Shown: positions 9,916 through 19,916 of the stretch, in pieces
Numbering within the stretch: position 1 is the first letter of the stretch
Layout of the letters: each line of letters begins with the position of its first letter
Translations under genes and position numbers: made by a program
Assembly (NCBI RefSeq): GCF_022662175.1
Contig: NZ_JAKMCR010000001.1
Location: 372,001 to 436,000, forward strand
Direction: 5' to 3'
Length of the DNA: 64,000 bases
Origin: Aestuariivivens marinum
Lineage (GTDB): Bacteria > Bacteroidota > Bacteroidia > Flavobacteriales > Flavobacteriaceae
The notes under the pieces: model-generated
Told to the model about the DNA's origin: nothing
Databases searched by the model: none
Seen by the model: only the letters and a program-made list of their open reading frames with translations

Positions 9916-10497
9916 TTATAAATTTTTTAACGCTTCCTTTATTATGGTTTCCACATTAGCATCTGGTTGATTTTTGACAATTTTTTCCACGACACGTTCC
10001 GCTTGTTTCTTAGCAAAACCTAGTACCTCTAAAGCAGATAACGCTTCTTCTTTATTGGTATTGTCTTTGGTGACAGAAACTTCATCTATATCGTAAATCT
10101 TTAGAATTTTATCCTTTAAATCTAAAATGACCCGTTGTGCTGTTTTGACTCCAATCCCTTTAATGGATTGTATTAATGCAACATCACTAGTAGCTATGGC
10201 CTCCCGAACTTGTTTTGGAGTTAAAGAGGATAACATGGTACGGGCAATATTGGCACCGATACCACTAACGGAAATTAACAACCTAAAAATTTCCCGTTCT
10301 GCTAAAGACGAAAACCCATAAAGCGTATGGGAATCTTCCTTGACCTGTAAATGTGTAAATAATTTTAACTGCTCATTATCGGTAATTTGGGAAAAAGTAT
10401 GTAATGAAATATTTAGCATATAGCCCACACCGTTACAATCTATAACAACATGTGTTGGATTTTTTTCAGTAAGTTTCCCTTGAATATGTGTAATCAT
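9916..10497 (-). CDS. ruvA: Holliday junction branch migration protein RuvA
   Basis: 193 residues. RuvA binds four-way junctions as a tetramer and loads the RuvB motor during recombinational repair. The N-terminal OB-fold begins MITHIQGKLTEKNP. Two helix-hairpin-helix motifs are visible (SGIGANIARTMLSSL near residue 75 and IKGIGVKTAQRVILDL near residue 110), followed by a C-terminal helical domain III that contacts RuvB. ruvB is 3.4 kb upstream on the same strand, separated by two metabolic genes, so the two subunits are not adjacent. A TACATTTG -7-like element lies in the short gap upstream. Confidence 0.97.
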   Translation of the reverse strand: MITHIQGKLTEKNPTHVVIDCNGVGYMLNISLHTFSQITDNEQLKLFTHLQVKEDSHTLYGFSSLAEREIFRLLISVSGIGANIARTMLSSLTPKQVREAIATSDVALIQSIKGIGVKTAQRVILDLKDKILKIYDIDEVSVTKDNTNKEEALSALEVLGFAKKQAERVVEKIVKNQPDANVETIIKEALKNL

Positions 10498-10548
10498 TAA
10501 ACCCCCAAGTTAGCCAATCAAATGTAATAAAATTATCTACAAAAACAG

Positions 10549-12846
10549 TTACTTTGCTTTAGCGTTTTCTTGCTCCCATTTTTCTTTATACTGGGCATCG
10601 ATAACGGCAATGGCTGTCATGTTCACAATTTCATCTACACTGGCACCCAGTTGAAGGATATGAACTGGCTTACGCATTCCCATCATAATTGGGCCAATAG
10701 AATCGGCTTCATTCAATTCTTTTAACAATTTATAGGTAATATTAGCCGAATCTAAATTTGGAAATATTAATGCATTGACTTTTTTTCCAACCAATTTTGA
10801 AAACGGAAACCGTTCCCTGAGCATCTCATCATTTAAGGCGAAATCGGTTTGCAGTTCACCATCTACGACTAAATTAGGGTAATGACGGTGCAAATACGAA
10901 ACAGCTTCCCTAACTTTTACCGCTTCAGCACTATTGGAAGACCCAAAATTAGAATGAGACACCATTGCTAATACGGGCTCCATCCCAAATAACTTAATAA
11001 TACTTGATGTCATTTGTGCAATTTTGGCCAAATCTTTTGCTGTAGGGTTTATATTAATAGACGTATCGCTTAAAAACAACGGACCTCTTTTGGTCATCAT
11101 GACGTTTGTGGCGGCAATTCGGGTTGCTCCTTGAGCTTTGCCTATTAATTCCAACATAGGTTTTACTACTGTTGGATAGCTACGGGAATATCCAGAAATT
11201 AAGGCATCAGCATCGCCTTCATTTACCATCATTGCAGCGAAATAATTTCGCTCTCGCATTAATTTTTGTGCAGAATATAAGGTAACCCCTCTTCGTTTAC
11301 GCTGCTCCCAATACACTTTTGCATATTCATTTTTTCTATCGGTTTCCTCATCTGCTTTGGGATCAATAATTGTCACATCAGCATCAAACTCAATTTCTAC
11401 CATTAGGCGTTCAATAGCTTCTTTTCTTCCCAATAAAATAGGTTGAGCTACGCCTTCCTCATAAACTATTTGAGCCGCTTTTAAAACATTTAATTGGTCA
11501 GCTTCGGCAAAAACAACTCGCTTTGGATTAGATTTCGCTCTGTTAATTAAAAGTCTTACTAATTTGTTATCAGAGCCCATACGGGTGAGTAACGTATCTT
11601 TATATCTATCCCAATCTGTAATTGGGTCTTGAGCAACACCACTTTCCATAGCAGCTTTTGCAACAGCCGGTGGTACTTCTACAATTAATCTAGGATCAAA
11701 TGGTTTTGGTATAATGTAATCGTTTCCAAAAGCCAATCGGGTTTCTCCATAGGCAATATTAACCTGCTCTGGCACTGGCTCTTTAGCTAACTTGGCCAAT
11801 GCTTTCACAGCAGCCATTTTCATAGCTTCATTAATTTTTGTAGCCCTTACATCTAAAGCCCCTCTGAAGATAAAAGGGAAGCCTAATACATTATTTACCT
11901 GATTAGGATGGTCACTACGACCTGTAGCCATAATAATATCCTTACGAGTAGACACAGCTAAATTATAGGCTATTTCTGGATTAGGGTTAGCCATAGCAAA
12001 AACAATAGGCTTTTTAGCCATAGATAACAACATTTCGGGAGATACTATGTTTGCTAAGGACAGACCAATAAATACATCGGCATCCTTCATAGCTTCTTCT
12101 AAGGTGTTTATTTTTCTATGAGTAGCAAACTCTGCTTTTTCACTTGACAGATTTTCCCTATCCATTCTAATAACGCCTTTACTATCCAGCATCACCATAT
12201 TTTCACGTTTAACGCCACAGGCTTGATATAATCTTGAACATGATATTGCTGCAGCTCCAGCACCACTAATGACTATCTTTACTTTTTCTAATTTCTTGCC
12301 TGCTAATTCTACCGCATTGATTAAAGCAGCTGCCGATATAATCGCCGTACCGTGCTGATCATCATGCATTACGGGAATATCCAGTTCTTCCTTAAGACGC
12401 CTTTCAATTTCAAACGCTTCAGGAGCTTTAATATCCTCAAGGTTAATCCCTCCAAATGTGGGGGCAATATTCTTAACGGTCTCTATAAATTCATCGACAT
12501 TTTCAGTATTGACTTCAATATCGAATACATCTATATCGGCAAATATTTTAAATAATAGCCCTTTACCTTCCATAACAGGCTTTGAAGCTTCTGGGCCAAT
12601 ATTCCCTAAACCTAAAACCGCTGTTCCATTGGAGATTACAGCTACCAAATTGCCTTTGGCTGTATATTTATAAGCTTTGTCTTTATCTTTTTCAATTTCT
12701 AGACAAGGCTCTGCAACACCAGGGGAATAGGCTAAAGACAAGTCTCTTTGGCTAGCATATTTTTTGGTGGGAACGACTTTTATTTTTCCAGGGGTGGGTT
12801 TGGCATGATATATAAGGGCTTCTCTGCGTTTACTTTCTTCGCTCAT
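10549..12846 (-). CDS. maeB: NADP-dependent malic enzyme with phosphotransacetylase-like domain
   Basis: 765 residues, the MaeB-type fusion. The N-terminal 430 residues form a malic enzyme that decarboxylates malate to pyruvate and makes NADPH: SLAYSPGVAEPCLEI near residue 37, the FADIDVFDIEVN metal-binding region, HDDQHGTA, and the nucleotide-binding ISGAGAAAISC. The C-terminal about 325 residues match phosphate acetyltransferase, which in such fusions is thought to be regulatory (acetyl-CoA sensing) rather than catalytic. A TATCTTTG -7-like element lies upstream at 12869-12876. It supplies pyruvate and reducing power from C4 acids. Confidence 0.95.
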   Translation of the reverse strand: MSEESKRREALIYHAKPTPGKIKVVPTKKYASQRDLSLAYSPGVAEPCLEIEKDKDKAYKYTAKGNLVAVISNGTAVLGLGNIGPEASKPVMEGKGLLFKIFADIDVFDIEVNTENVDEFIETVKNIAPTFGGINLEDIKAPEAFEIERRLKEELDIPVMHDDQHGTAIISAAALINAVELAGKKLEKVKIVISGAGAAAISCSRLYQACGVKRENMVMLDSKGVIRMDRENLSSEKAEFATHRKINTLEEAMKDADVFIGLSLANIVSPEMLLSMAKKPIVFAMANPNPEIAYNLAVSTRKDIIMATGRSDHPNQVNNVLGFPFIFRGALDVRATKINEAMKMAAVKALAKLAKEPVPEQVNIAYGETRLAFGNDYIIPKPFDPRLIVEVPPAVAKAAMESGVAQDPITDWDRYKDTLLTRMGSDNKLVRLLINRAKSNPKRVVFAEADQLNVLKAAQIVYEEGVAQPILLGRKEAIERLMVEIEFDADVTIIDPKADEETDRKNEYAKVYWEQRKRRGVTLYSAQKLMRERNYFAAMMVNEGDADALISGYSRSYPTVVKPMLELIGKAQGATRIAATNVMMTKRGPLFLSDTSININPTAKDLAKIAQMTSSIIKLFGMEPVLAMVSHSNFGSSNSAEAVKVREAVSYLHRHYPNLVVDGELQTDFALNDEMLRERFPFSKLVGKKVNALIFPNLDSANITYKLLKELNEADSIGPIMMGMRKPVHILQLGASVDEIVNMTAIAVIDAQYKEKWEQENAKAK

Positions 12847-12897
12847 AAGGATTATTTTTATGAATTTACAAAGATAACAATCCTGCTTTTGTCATCA

Positions 12898-13821
12898 TTA
12901 TTCTTTTAAAAAATTGATATTACGTTTTAATCCTGAAAACTTAGTACGCTTTACAGCCGATTTTTTAAACACCTTCCTAAAAGTCTCTTCGGTGATTTCT
13001 TCCCATTCTTTTTTATTCATAGATAATAATTCTGGATACGGGTTGAAAAGAGGCTCATCATGTGGTTTGGAAAATCGGTTCCAAGGACATACATCTTGGC
13101 ATACATCACAACCAAACATCCAACCGTCCATTTTACCCTTAAACGCTGTTGGAATATTTTCTTTTAACTCAATGGTTAAATAAGATATACATTTACTACC
13201 GTCTACAACATAAGGTTGGATTATGGCTTCTGTTGGGCATGCATCAATACAAGCGGTGCAGGTGCCACAATGATCGGTAGATGGTGTGTCGTAGTCCAAC
13301 TCTAAGTCAATAATGAGTTCGGCTATAAAATAAAACGACCCTACTTGTTGGGTGATTAGATTACTATGTTTACCCATCCAGCCCAAACCACTTTTAGCAG
13401 CCCATGCCTTATCGAGCACTGGTGCCGAGTCTACAAAAGCACGCCCATTAACTTCTCCTATTTCCTGTTGAATAAATTGCAATAAAGATTTGAGTTTATC
13501 TTTTATCACAAAATGATAATCGGTGCCATAGGCGTATTTTGACAACTTAAAGCTTTCCAGTTTTTGCTTTTTCAAAGGATAATAATTTAAAAGCAGTGAA
13601 ACGACACTTTTAGAACCTTCCACCAATTTGGTAGGATCCAAACGCTTATCGAAATGGTTTTCCATATAACGCATTTCTCCATGCATTCCTCTATTTAACC
13701 AGTTTTCCAGTCTAGATGCTTCGCCCTCTAAAAACTCAGCTTTGGAAATCCCACAAGACAAAAAACCGAGGCGTTTGGCTTCGGTTTTAATAAGTTGTGT
13801 ATATTGGGTTTTTGAGTTCAT
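12898..13821 (-). CDS. queG: Epoxyqueuosine reductase QueG
   Basis: 307 residues. The last step of tRNA queuosine synthesis: it reduces epoxyqueuosine to queuosine in the wobble position of certain tRNAs, using cobalamin and two [4Fe-4S] clusters. The two cluster motifs are visible: [12 protein letters not shown] near residue 190 and CDVCQDVCP near residue 240. The N-terminal half is the cobalamin-binding reductase domain ([14 protein letters not shown] start, GWMGKHSN core). Length is at the lower end of the family because the HEAT-like C-terminal extension seen in some homologues is missing. It lies between the malic enzyme and ruvB genes on the same strand. Confidence 0.95.
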   Translation of the reverse strand: MNSKTQYTQLIKTEAKRLGFLSCGISKAEFLEGEASRLENWLNRGMHGEMRYMENHFDKRLDPTKLVEGSKSVVSLLLNYYPLKKQKLESFKLSKYAYGTDYHFVIKDKLKSLLQFIQQEIGEVNGRAFVDSAPVLDKAWAAKSGLGWMGKHSNLITQQVGSFYFIAELIIDLELDYDTPSTDHCGTCTACIDACPTEAIIQPYVVDGSKCISYLTIELKENIPTAFKGKMDGWMFGCDVCQDVCPWNRFSKPHDEPLFNPYPELLSMNKKEWEEITEETFRKVFKKSAVKRTKFSGLKRNINFLKE

Positions 13822-13863
13822 AGTTCATGATCACCTGAAACCAATTTAGGGTGACACGTTGTG

Positions 13864-14886
13864 TCAAAACAAACCGCCTTGAATATTGCCTTTTATTCTA
13901 CCTAAATGTTTATATGCAAGTTCTGTAACCTCACGCCCACGCGGGGTGCGCATAATAAAGCCTTGTTGTATCAAAAAAGGTTCATAGACTTCTTCTATAG
14001 TTTCTGGGCTTTCACTAACGGCTGTGGCTATTGTGTTAATCCCCACCGGCCCACCTTTAAATTTATCGATGATAGTCGAAAGGATTTTATTGTCCATTTC
14101 ATCCAAACCATGAGCATCTACGTTCAAAGCTTCTAAAGCAAATTTGGCAATTTTAATATCGATAGTTCCATTACCTTTTATCTGGGCAAAATCACGCACA
14201 CGTCGTAATAGAGCGTTCGCAATTCTTGGTGTCCCTCTACTTCGGCCTGCTATTTCTATTGCGGCCTCCATTGAGATAGGAACATTTAGAATATTGGCAC
14301 TACGCTGAATGATTGTGGTCAATAACTCCGTATTGTAATACTGTAATCGACTTTGAATCCCAAAACGTGCCCGCATTGGCGAGGTTAACAATCCCGACCT
14401 CGTAGTAGCCCCCACCAAAGTAAACGGATTCAAATTTATTTGCACTGTTCTTGCGTTAGGACCCGTTTCTATCATGATATCGATTTTATAATCTTCCATG
14501 GCCGAATACAGGTATTCTTCAACTATAGGGCTTAATCTATGTATCTCATCTATAAATAATACGTCACGCTCTTCCAAATTGGTAAGCAGCCCTGCCAAAT
14601 CACCTGGTTTATCCAATACTGGTCCTGAAGTGACTTTAATACCTACATCCAATTCGTTGGCTAGTATATGGGCCAAGGTTGTTTTTCCCAATCCTGGAGG
14701 GCCATGAAACAAGGTATGGTCTAGGGCCTCTATACGTAAATTTGCTGCTTTAACAAATACCTGAAGATTTTCCAACACTTGGTCTTGTCCCGTAAAATCA
14801 TCAAAAGATAAGGGTCTTAATTTTTTTTCTACATCAATTTCTTCAGGAGAAAAATTTTCGTTTGTTGGATTTAAATTTTCGTTCAT
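13864..14886 (-). CDS. ruvB: Holliday junction ATP-dependent DNA helicase RuvB
   Basis: 340 residues, the usual length. A AAA+ motor that drives branch migration with RuvA. Walker A is GPPGLGKTT (near residue 65), Walker B is LFIDEIHRL, sensor 1 with the arginine finger is in [18 protein letters not shown], and the C-terminal winged helix ends with [16 protein letters not shown]. The start is the first ATG after the intergenic gap (14887-15067). It heads the queG/maeB side of the minus-strand block and is downstream of the cox terminator, so it should have its own promoter. Confidence 0.97.
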   Translation of the reverse strand: MNENLNPTNENFSPEEIDVEKKLRPLSFDDFTGQDQVLENLQVFVKAANLRIEALDHTLFHGPPGLGKTTLAHILANELDVGIKVTSGPVLDKPGDLAGLLTNLEERDVLFIDEIHRLSPIVEEYLYSAMEDYKIDIMIETGPNARTVQINLNPFTLVGATTRSGLLTSPMRARFGIQSRLQYYNTELLTTIIQRSANILNVPISMEAAIEIAGRSRGTPRIANALLRRVRDFAQIKGNGTIDIKIAKFALEALNVDAHGLDEMDNKILSTIIDKFKGGPVGINTIATAVSESPETIEEVYEPFLIQQGFIMRTPRGREVTELAYKHLGRIKGNIQGGLF

Positions 14887-14990
14887 AAGAGATTCTTCAC
14901 TTCGTTCAGAATTACATATAAAAGTGATTACACTGAAATACCTTTCCTGTCCACCAGTCAGGAATTCAGCATGAACAAATATAACGAAAA

Positions 14991-15013
14991 AGCCTTTCCT
15001 AAATGGAAAGGCT
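14991..15013 (-). terminator. Terminator of the act-cox respiratory operon
   Basis: A perfect 9-bp stem (14991-14999 with 15005-15013) with a 5-base loop, followed on the minus strand by a U run. It lies 55 bases after the coxA stop and closes the eight-gene operon that starts near 26.5 kb. Confidence 0.8.
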
Positions 15014-15067
15014 AGTATCTTTTACACAGAGATTAATCACTCCACTGTGTTTATTTTATATAACATA

Positions 15068-16858
15068 CTAATGTTGCAATTCTTCTTCACCGTCCTTAAG
15101 CGGTATATTTTGAGGCACGAAATCGTCATCATGTCCAGGTTTACTATAATCGTATGACCAACGATGTACATGAGGAATTTCACCTTCCCAGTTACCATGA
15201 ATATGTTTAATGGGTGCTGTCCACTCCAAAGTAGTCGATCTCCAAGGGTTTTGAACTGTTTTCTTTCCAAAGAATATACTTCCGAAGAAGTTATATAAAT
15301 AAACAATTTGAACAACCCCTCCTATTAAAGCAAAAATGGTAATAATAACATTTACATTGGCCAGATCGTCGAACAATGGGAAGTTACTATTAGTATAATA
15401 ACGCCTTGGCAAACCTGCCATGCCTATAAAGTGCATTGGGAAGAAAACACCATAAGCACAAACCGCGGTTACCCAAAAATGAATATATCCCAAATTTTTG
15501 TTCAACATTCTACCAAACATTTTAGGAAACCAGTGGTAAATACCAGCAAACATTCCATATAAAGCCGAAATACCCATTACTAAATGGAAGTGTGCTACCA
15601 CAAAGTATGTATCATGAACATTAATATCTAATGCGCTATCACCCAGGATAATCCCTGTTAAACCTCCTGTAATGAATGTAGACACAAAACCAATAGAGAA
15701 TAACATAGCGGGGTTCATCTGTAAATTACCTTTCCATATGGTGGTAATCCAGTTAAAGGCTTTTACCGCTGATGGAATAGCAATTAATAAAGTAGTAAAT
15801 GTAAATACAGATCCTAGGAATGGGTTCATACCAGAAACAAACATGTGGTGACCCCATACGATAGTTGATAAAAAGGCAATAGCTAAAATAGATGCAATCA
15901 TCGCTCTGTAACCAAATATCGGCTTACGGGAATTGGTTGCCATAATCTCAGAAACCAGTCCCATAGCAGGCAGTATTACAATGTAAACCTCTGGGTGCCC
16001 TAAAAACCAAAATAGGTGTTCGAACAATACTGGAGACCCCCCTTGGTAATGCAAAACTTCACCTTGAATAAATATATCTGACAAGAAAAATGAGGTACCA
16101 AAACTTCTATCCATTATCAGCAAAAGCGCTGCAGATAATAATACTGGGAATGATACCACACCAATAATTGCCGTAATAAAGAAAGCCCATATAGTTAACG
16201 GTAATCTTGTCATAGACATCCCTTTTGTACGTAAATTGATTACGGTAACAATATAGTTAAGCGATCCTAATAATGAAGAGGCAATGAAAATAGCCATAGA
16301 AACCAGCCATAAAGTCATCCCCATACCAGAGCCACCCTGTGCCATTGGTAGGGCACTTAATGGAGGATAAATAGTCCATCCTGCCGCTGCAGGCCCAGCT
16401 TCAACAAATAAAGAAATTACCATAACCACACTAGACAGGAAAAATAACCAATAGGATACCATGTTAAGGAATCCTGACGCCATATCGCGAGCACCAATTT
16501 GCAATGGAATTAACAAATTACTGAACGTACCACTCAAACCAGCTGTTAATACAAAAAACACCATTATGGTTCCATGTATAGTAACTAAAGCCAAATAAAT
16601 ATCGGCATCCATAACACCGTCTGGTGCCCATTTACCTAATAAAGCTTCAAATAACAAATTGGGCTCTTCGGGCCACGCTATTTGCATACGGAACATTAAT
16701 GACATTATAACACCTATAACACCCATGATGGTACCTGTAATGAGGTACTGTTTGGCAATCATCTTATGATCCTGACTAAAAATGTATTTAGTTACAAAAG
16801 TTTCTTTATGATGATGTCCATGGTCGTCGTGAGCGTGAGTATCTGCGTGTGCTGACAT
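15068..16858 (-). CDS. ctaD: Cytochrome c oxidase subunit I
   Basis: 596 residues with twelve or more membrane segments. The catalytic subunit of a heme-copper oxidase: it reduces oxygen to water and pumps protons across the inner membrane. Key segments are FLGHPEVY (CuB histidine and the cross-linked tyrosine), VWGHHMFVSG (CuB histidine pair) and VVAHFHLVMG (heme a3 and heme a ligands). The N-terminus is unusual, with seven histidines in the first 18 residues. It is last in the operon, 23 bases after coxB, so it works with the alternative complex III encoded upstream; in Flavobacterium johnsoniae these form a supercomplex. Confidence 0.97.
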   Translation of the reverse strand: MSAHADTHAHDDHGHHHKETFVTKYIFSQDHKMIAKQYLITGTIMGVIGVIMSLMFRMQIAWPEEPNLLFEALLGKWAPDGVMDADIYLALVTIHGTIMVFFVLTAGLSGTFSNLLIPLQIGARDMASGFLNMVSYWLFFLSSVVMVISLFVEAGPAAAGWTIYPPLSALPMAQGGSGMGMTLWLVSMAIFIASSLLGSLNYIVTVINLRTKGMSMTRLPLTIWAFFITAIIGVVSFPVLLSAALLLIMDRSFGTSFFLSDIFIQGEVLHYQGGSPVLFEHLFWFLGHPEVYIVILPAMGLVSEIMATNSRKPIFGYRAMIASILAIAFLSTIVWGHHMFVSGMNPFLGSVFTFTTLLIAIPSAVKAFNWITTIWKGNLQMNPAMLFSIGFVSTFITGGLTGIILGDSALDINVHDTYFVVAHFHLVMGISALYGMFAGIYHWFPKMFGRMLNKNLGYIHFWVTAVCAYGVFFPMHFIGMAGLPRRYYTNSNFPLFDDLANVNVIITIFALIGGVVQIVYLYNFFGSIFFGKKTVQNPWRSTTLEWTAPIKHIHGNWEGEIPHVHRWSYDYSKPGHDDDFVPQNIPLKDGEEELQH

Positions 16859-16881
16859 AATCTTATATCGTTTTTATCTTT

Positions 16882-17955
16882 TTAGTTAATTAGAGAGTTT
16901 TTAAATTCTTTTTGCTCTTTTAGCCAAGCTTCATATTCCTCTTGGGTTTCCACTACTATTTTCATTTGCATGTTGTAATGTGATTTACCACAAATCTTAT
17001 TACAAATTAATAGGTAATCGAACTCATAGCGATCTAAAGCCTCTTCTCCTTTTGCTACAAGTGCTTTGCTATTTTCAACTCTTATTCTATTGATATTGGC
17101 AACTTTTTCAACCATTTCTGGTGTTTGTCTCATTTCAGCAGTAGTCTTTGTAGGTGTAAAGCCAAATTGGGTAATCATACCTGGCACACAGTTCATTTGT
17201 GCTCTAAAATGGGGCATGTAAGCCGAGTGCAATACATCTTGTGAACGCATCTTAAACAATACTGGACGCCCTACAGGTAAGTGTAACTCGGTAGTGATGA
17301 TATCGTCCTGCGCATTCGGATCAGATTCGTCCAACCCTAAGATATTAGCTCGATCTATGTCTATTAAACGTACATTTGCTTTTCCTAGGGTATTATCTGC
17401 ACCGCCGTATCTGGCTTTCCAGTTAAACTGTTGTGCATATAACTCCACTACTAATGGATCATCACTTTCATCAACACCCATAATATTTATCCAAGTATTT
17501 AATCCGTAGATAATCAAACCTGCCAAAACAATTACTGGAATGATGGTCCAAATGGCTTCAAGCTTATTGTTATCGGCAAAGAACAAAGCTGTTTTACCTT
17601 TTTCTCCTTTGTATTTAAAAGCGAAGTAGTGTAATAAAAATTGGGTAATCGTTTGAACAATAAAAATGATGACTAAAGATACAATCATAAGATTGTCTAT
17701 AGTCGGGCCATGTTCTGAAGCCGAATTAGATAATAATGGTAAATCTCCCCATTTTACACAACAAACAATAGTAATGATGTAGATGAAGGCTAGAAAGCCC
17801 ATCATGATGTAACCATTTACGATATTATCCTTATCTGTAGCTACTCCAGGGGTGGTATTTTCAGTTCTAGCTTGAGCCAAATCGAAAATCTTTACCATTT
17901 GCCAAATGGCAATTAAAATAAATACTAAAACTATTATGGTTAATAAAGTAGTCAT
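16882..17955 (-). CDS. coxB: Cytochrome c oxidase subunit II
   Basis: 357 residues. It carries the CuA centre that accepts electrons from cytochrome c: the motif C-NKI-C-GKS-H-YN-M near residue 317 has both cysteines, the histidine and the methionine. An extra N-terminal membrane segment (about residues 3-22) precedes the usual two-helix hairpin, with segments near residues 48-67, 88-110 and 135-155. The soluble cupredoxin domain begins near residue 165 (VVELYAQQFNWKARYGG). No heme motif is fused to the C-terminus, so it differs from caa3-type subunits. It sits between actF and coxA. Confidence 0.95.
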   Translation of the reverse strand: MTTLLTIIVLVFILIAIWQMVKIFDLAQARTENTTPGVATDKDNIVNGYIMMGFLAFIYIITIVCCVKWGDLPLLSNSASEHGPTIDNLMIVSLVIIFIVQTITQFLLHYFAFKYKGEKGKTALFFADNNKLEAIWTIIPVIVLAGLIIYGLNTWINIMGVDESDDPLVVELYAQQFNWKARYGGADNTLGKANVRLIDIDRANILGLDESDPNAQDDIITTELHLPVGRPVLFKMRSQDVLHSAYMPHFRAQMNCVPGMITQFGFTPTKTTAEMRQTPEMVEKVANINRIRVENSKALVAKGEEALDRYEFDYLLICNKICGKSHYNMQMKIVVETQEEYEAWLKEQKEFKNSLIN

Positions 17956-17987
17956 TGTTATCGTTCTTCTTTATTTAAATCTTTATA

Positions 17988-19337
17988 TTAATAATGAAAC
18001 TCTTCGCTTTCCTTTTTAAAAGGGTATCTCTGTACCAATAATGGTGCCTTGGTTAACGCTGTAAACACAATAAATATGAACAAACCAGCGAAAAGTAAAA
18101 TGGAGCTTATTTCTGGAATCCCAATAAACCATCTGTCTCCTACGGTTGCTGGCATAATCATATTAAAAATATCAACATAATGACCAAACAATATCACGAT
18201 ACCTGTCATAACCACAAACCAAGGAATACGTTTGTAATCTGCATTCATTAACATTAATATAGGGAATACAAAGTTTAAGACCACCATGCCTAAGAATGGT
18301 AATTTGTAATCGTTAAAACGAGACACAAAATAGGTTACCTCTTCTGGGATGTTCGAATACCAAATCAACATGAATTGTGAGAACCAAAGATAAGTCCAAA
18401 AAATACTCATGGCAAACATAAACTTAGCGACATCGTGCAAATGGTTTTCGTTTACAAACTCTAAATAACCTCTCGATTTTAAGTAAATAGACATTAAGGC
18501 TATAACGGTTATACCACTAACAAACATGCTAGCAAATACATACCATCCAAATAAGGTAGAAAACCAATGCGGGTCAACACTCATAATCCAGTCCCAAGAC
18601 ATCATAGACTCCGTATAAATGAAGAATACTAAAAATCCAGCAGACCAACGAAATGCTTTTTTAAAGTTACTATTGTTTTCAGCGGTATCTTGTGCTATAG
18701 AATATTTACGAGAGATATATCTGTAAAAACTCCATCCACCAATAAACACTAATGCTCTAATAATAAATCCTGTTTTATTTAACCAGCCTGATTTACCTGC
18801 AACCAATTTATCAAAATGCTCACTTTCTGGATTTACCATGTCTGGATTCATCCAAACAAATAAGTGATCACCTGCTAAAATAGCTATAGCCAATACAATT
18901 AAAGCTCCCGGTAATAAGTAAGACGTAATCCCTTCCATAACCCTAAACAACACTGGAGACCAACCTGCCTGTGATGCAATTTGAATAGCATAAAAAGCCA
19001 AAACACCAAGAGCAATCATCATAAAGAAAAATGCGGCTACATAAAGTGCAGACCAAGGTCTATTATGAATTTGGTGCATCACATGCTCCACATGTTCTTT
19101 ATGTGAATCAACCTCTTCATGAGCTTCATCAGTGCCATGTGTGTCTTGTGATGGAGCAGTTGCATGTGCATCAGTTTCACCGTGACTTCCACCATGATGT
19201 GCTTCTTCTGCAGCTATTAAATGCTCAACTTCTTCAAACGATTTATGAGATGTCATAAAACCATATCCAACACCCAACAGACCTAAAACCATTAGAATGA
19301 TTGAAAATGTCTTTAATTTATTTGAAAATGTGTACAT
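17988..19337 (-). CDS. actF: Alternative complex III membrane subunit ActF
   Basis: 449 residues with about ten membrane segments. It is the second quinol-related membrane subunit (NrfD-like, ActF type) of alternative complex III, which oxidises menaquinol and passes electrons to a periplasmic cytochrome. Between the first and second membrane segments (about residues 38-95) is a loop with about twelve histidines among Glu, Asp, Ser and Thr, an obvious candidate metal-binding stretch. The rest is typical: DHLFVWMNPD, SWDWIMSVDPHWFSTLFGWY and the C-terminal LVQRYPFKKE. The gene is 20 bases after actE and 32 before coxB in the operon. Confidence 0.93.
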   Translation of the reverse strand: MYTFSNKLKTFSIILMVLGLLGVGYGFMTSHKSFEEVEHLIAAEEAHHGGSHGETDAHATAPSQDTHGTDEAHEEVDSHKEHVEHVMHQIHNRPWSALYVAAFFFMMIALGVLAFYAIQIASQAGWSPVLFRVMEGITSYLLPGALIVLAIAILAGDHLFVWMNPDMVNPESEHFDKLVAGKSGWLNKTGFIIRALVFIGGWSFYRYISRKYSIAQDTAENNSNFKKAFRWSAGFLVFFIYTESMMSWDWIMSVDPHWFSTLFGWYVFASMFVSGITVIALMSIYLKSRGYLEFVNENHLHDVAKFMFAMSIFWTYLWFSQFMLIWYSNIPEEVTYFVSRFNDYKLPFLGMVVLNFVFPILMLMNADYKRIPWFVVMTGIVILFGHYVDIFNMIMPATVGDRWFIGIPEISSILLFAGLFIFIVFTALTKAPLLVQRYPFKKESEEFHY

Positions 19338-19356
19338 ATCTATATAATCTTTCGTC

Positions 19357-19908
19357 TTACTTTTCTAAATCAGTTTTCAATTTTAAAACATAGGCCACAA
19401 CTTGCCAACGCTCTTCTTCATTTAACTGATTGGCATAACTTCCCATCGCATTTTTACCATAATAAATAGTATGGTAAATACTCCCTTCAGTTATTGCTCG
19501 CCCAGCATCATCGTAACTAGGAATGCCTAATATTTTTTCACGCTTTACCAAATTTCCTTGTCCGTCACCTTTGTTACCATGACAAATACCACAGTAGATA
19601 TCATATAGTGCTTTACCTCCAGCCAAATCAACCTGAGTTGAATCTAACGGACTAGTCAATGTAGCTTTTGCTAATTCATAGCCTTCTGTAGAATTTTCCA
19701 AATCAAAAGGAATATGACCTCTGGCTACAGAGCCTTCAGCTGGTAATTGTGCTTCAACACCGTTACGGAAAGCCGCTTCACCATAAGTTTCATATCCCAC
19801 AGATTCATACATATTGGGCATAAACTGATAGTTTGGTGCGGTATCTTTTTTACATGACACAGCCACGAATACGACTGCCACTACTAATATTTTAATTAAG
19901 CTTCTCAT
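19357..19908 (-). CDS. actE: Alternative complex III monoheme cytochrome c ActE
   Basis: 183 residues. An N-terminal lipoprotein signal (lipobox near VAVSC, about Cys19) anchors it on the periplasmic side. One heme motif, CGICH near residue 107, and a distal methionine region (KNAMGSYANQL) mark a class I cytochrome c. It is the ActE subunit, which carries electrons out of the multiheme ActA subunit toward the oxidase. It follows actD by 8 bases. Confidence 0.93.
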   Translation of the reverse strand: MRSLIKILVVAVVFVAVSCKKDTAPNYQFMPNMYESVGYETYGEAAFRNGVEAQLPAEGSVARGHIPFDLENSTEGYELAKATLTSPLDSTQVDLAGGKALYDIYCGICHGNKGDGQGNLVKREKILGIPSYDDAGRAITEGSIYHTIYYGKNAMGSYANQLNEEERWQVVAYVLKLKTDLEK

Positions 19909-19916
19909 CTGGTTTA

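Noticed and set aside
11000-12846. Possibility that the C-terminal half of the malic enzyme is a separate pta gene
   Set aside because: One uninterrupted frame and the known MaeB fusion layout explain it.
15037-15315. Minus-strand 92-residue frame
   Set aside because: Shifted frame over the 3' end of oxidase subunit I and its terminator region; the subunit I frame is clearly the real one.
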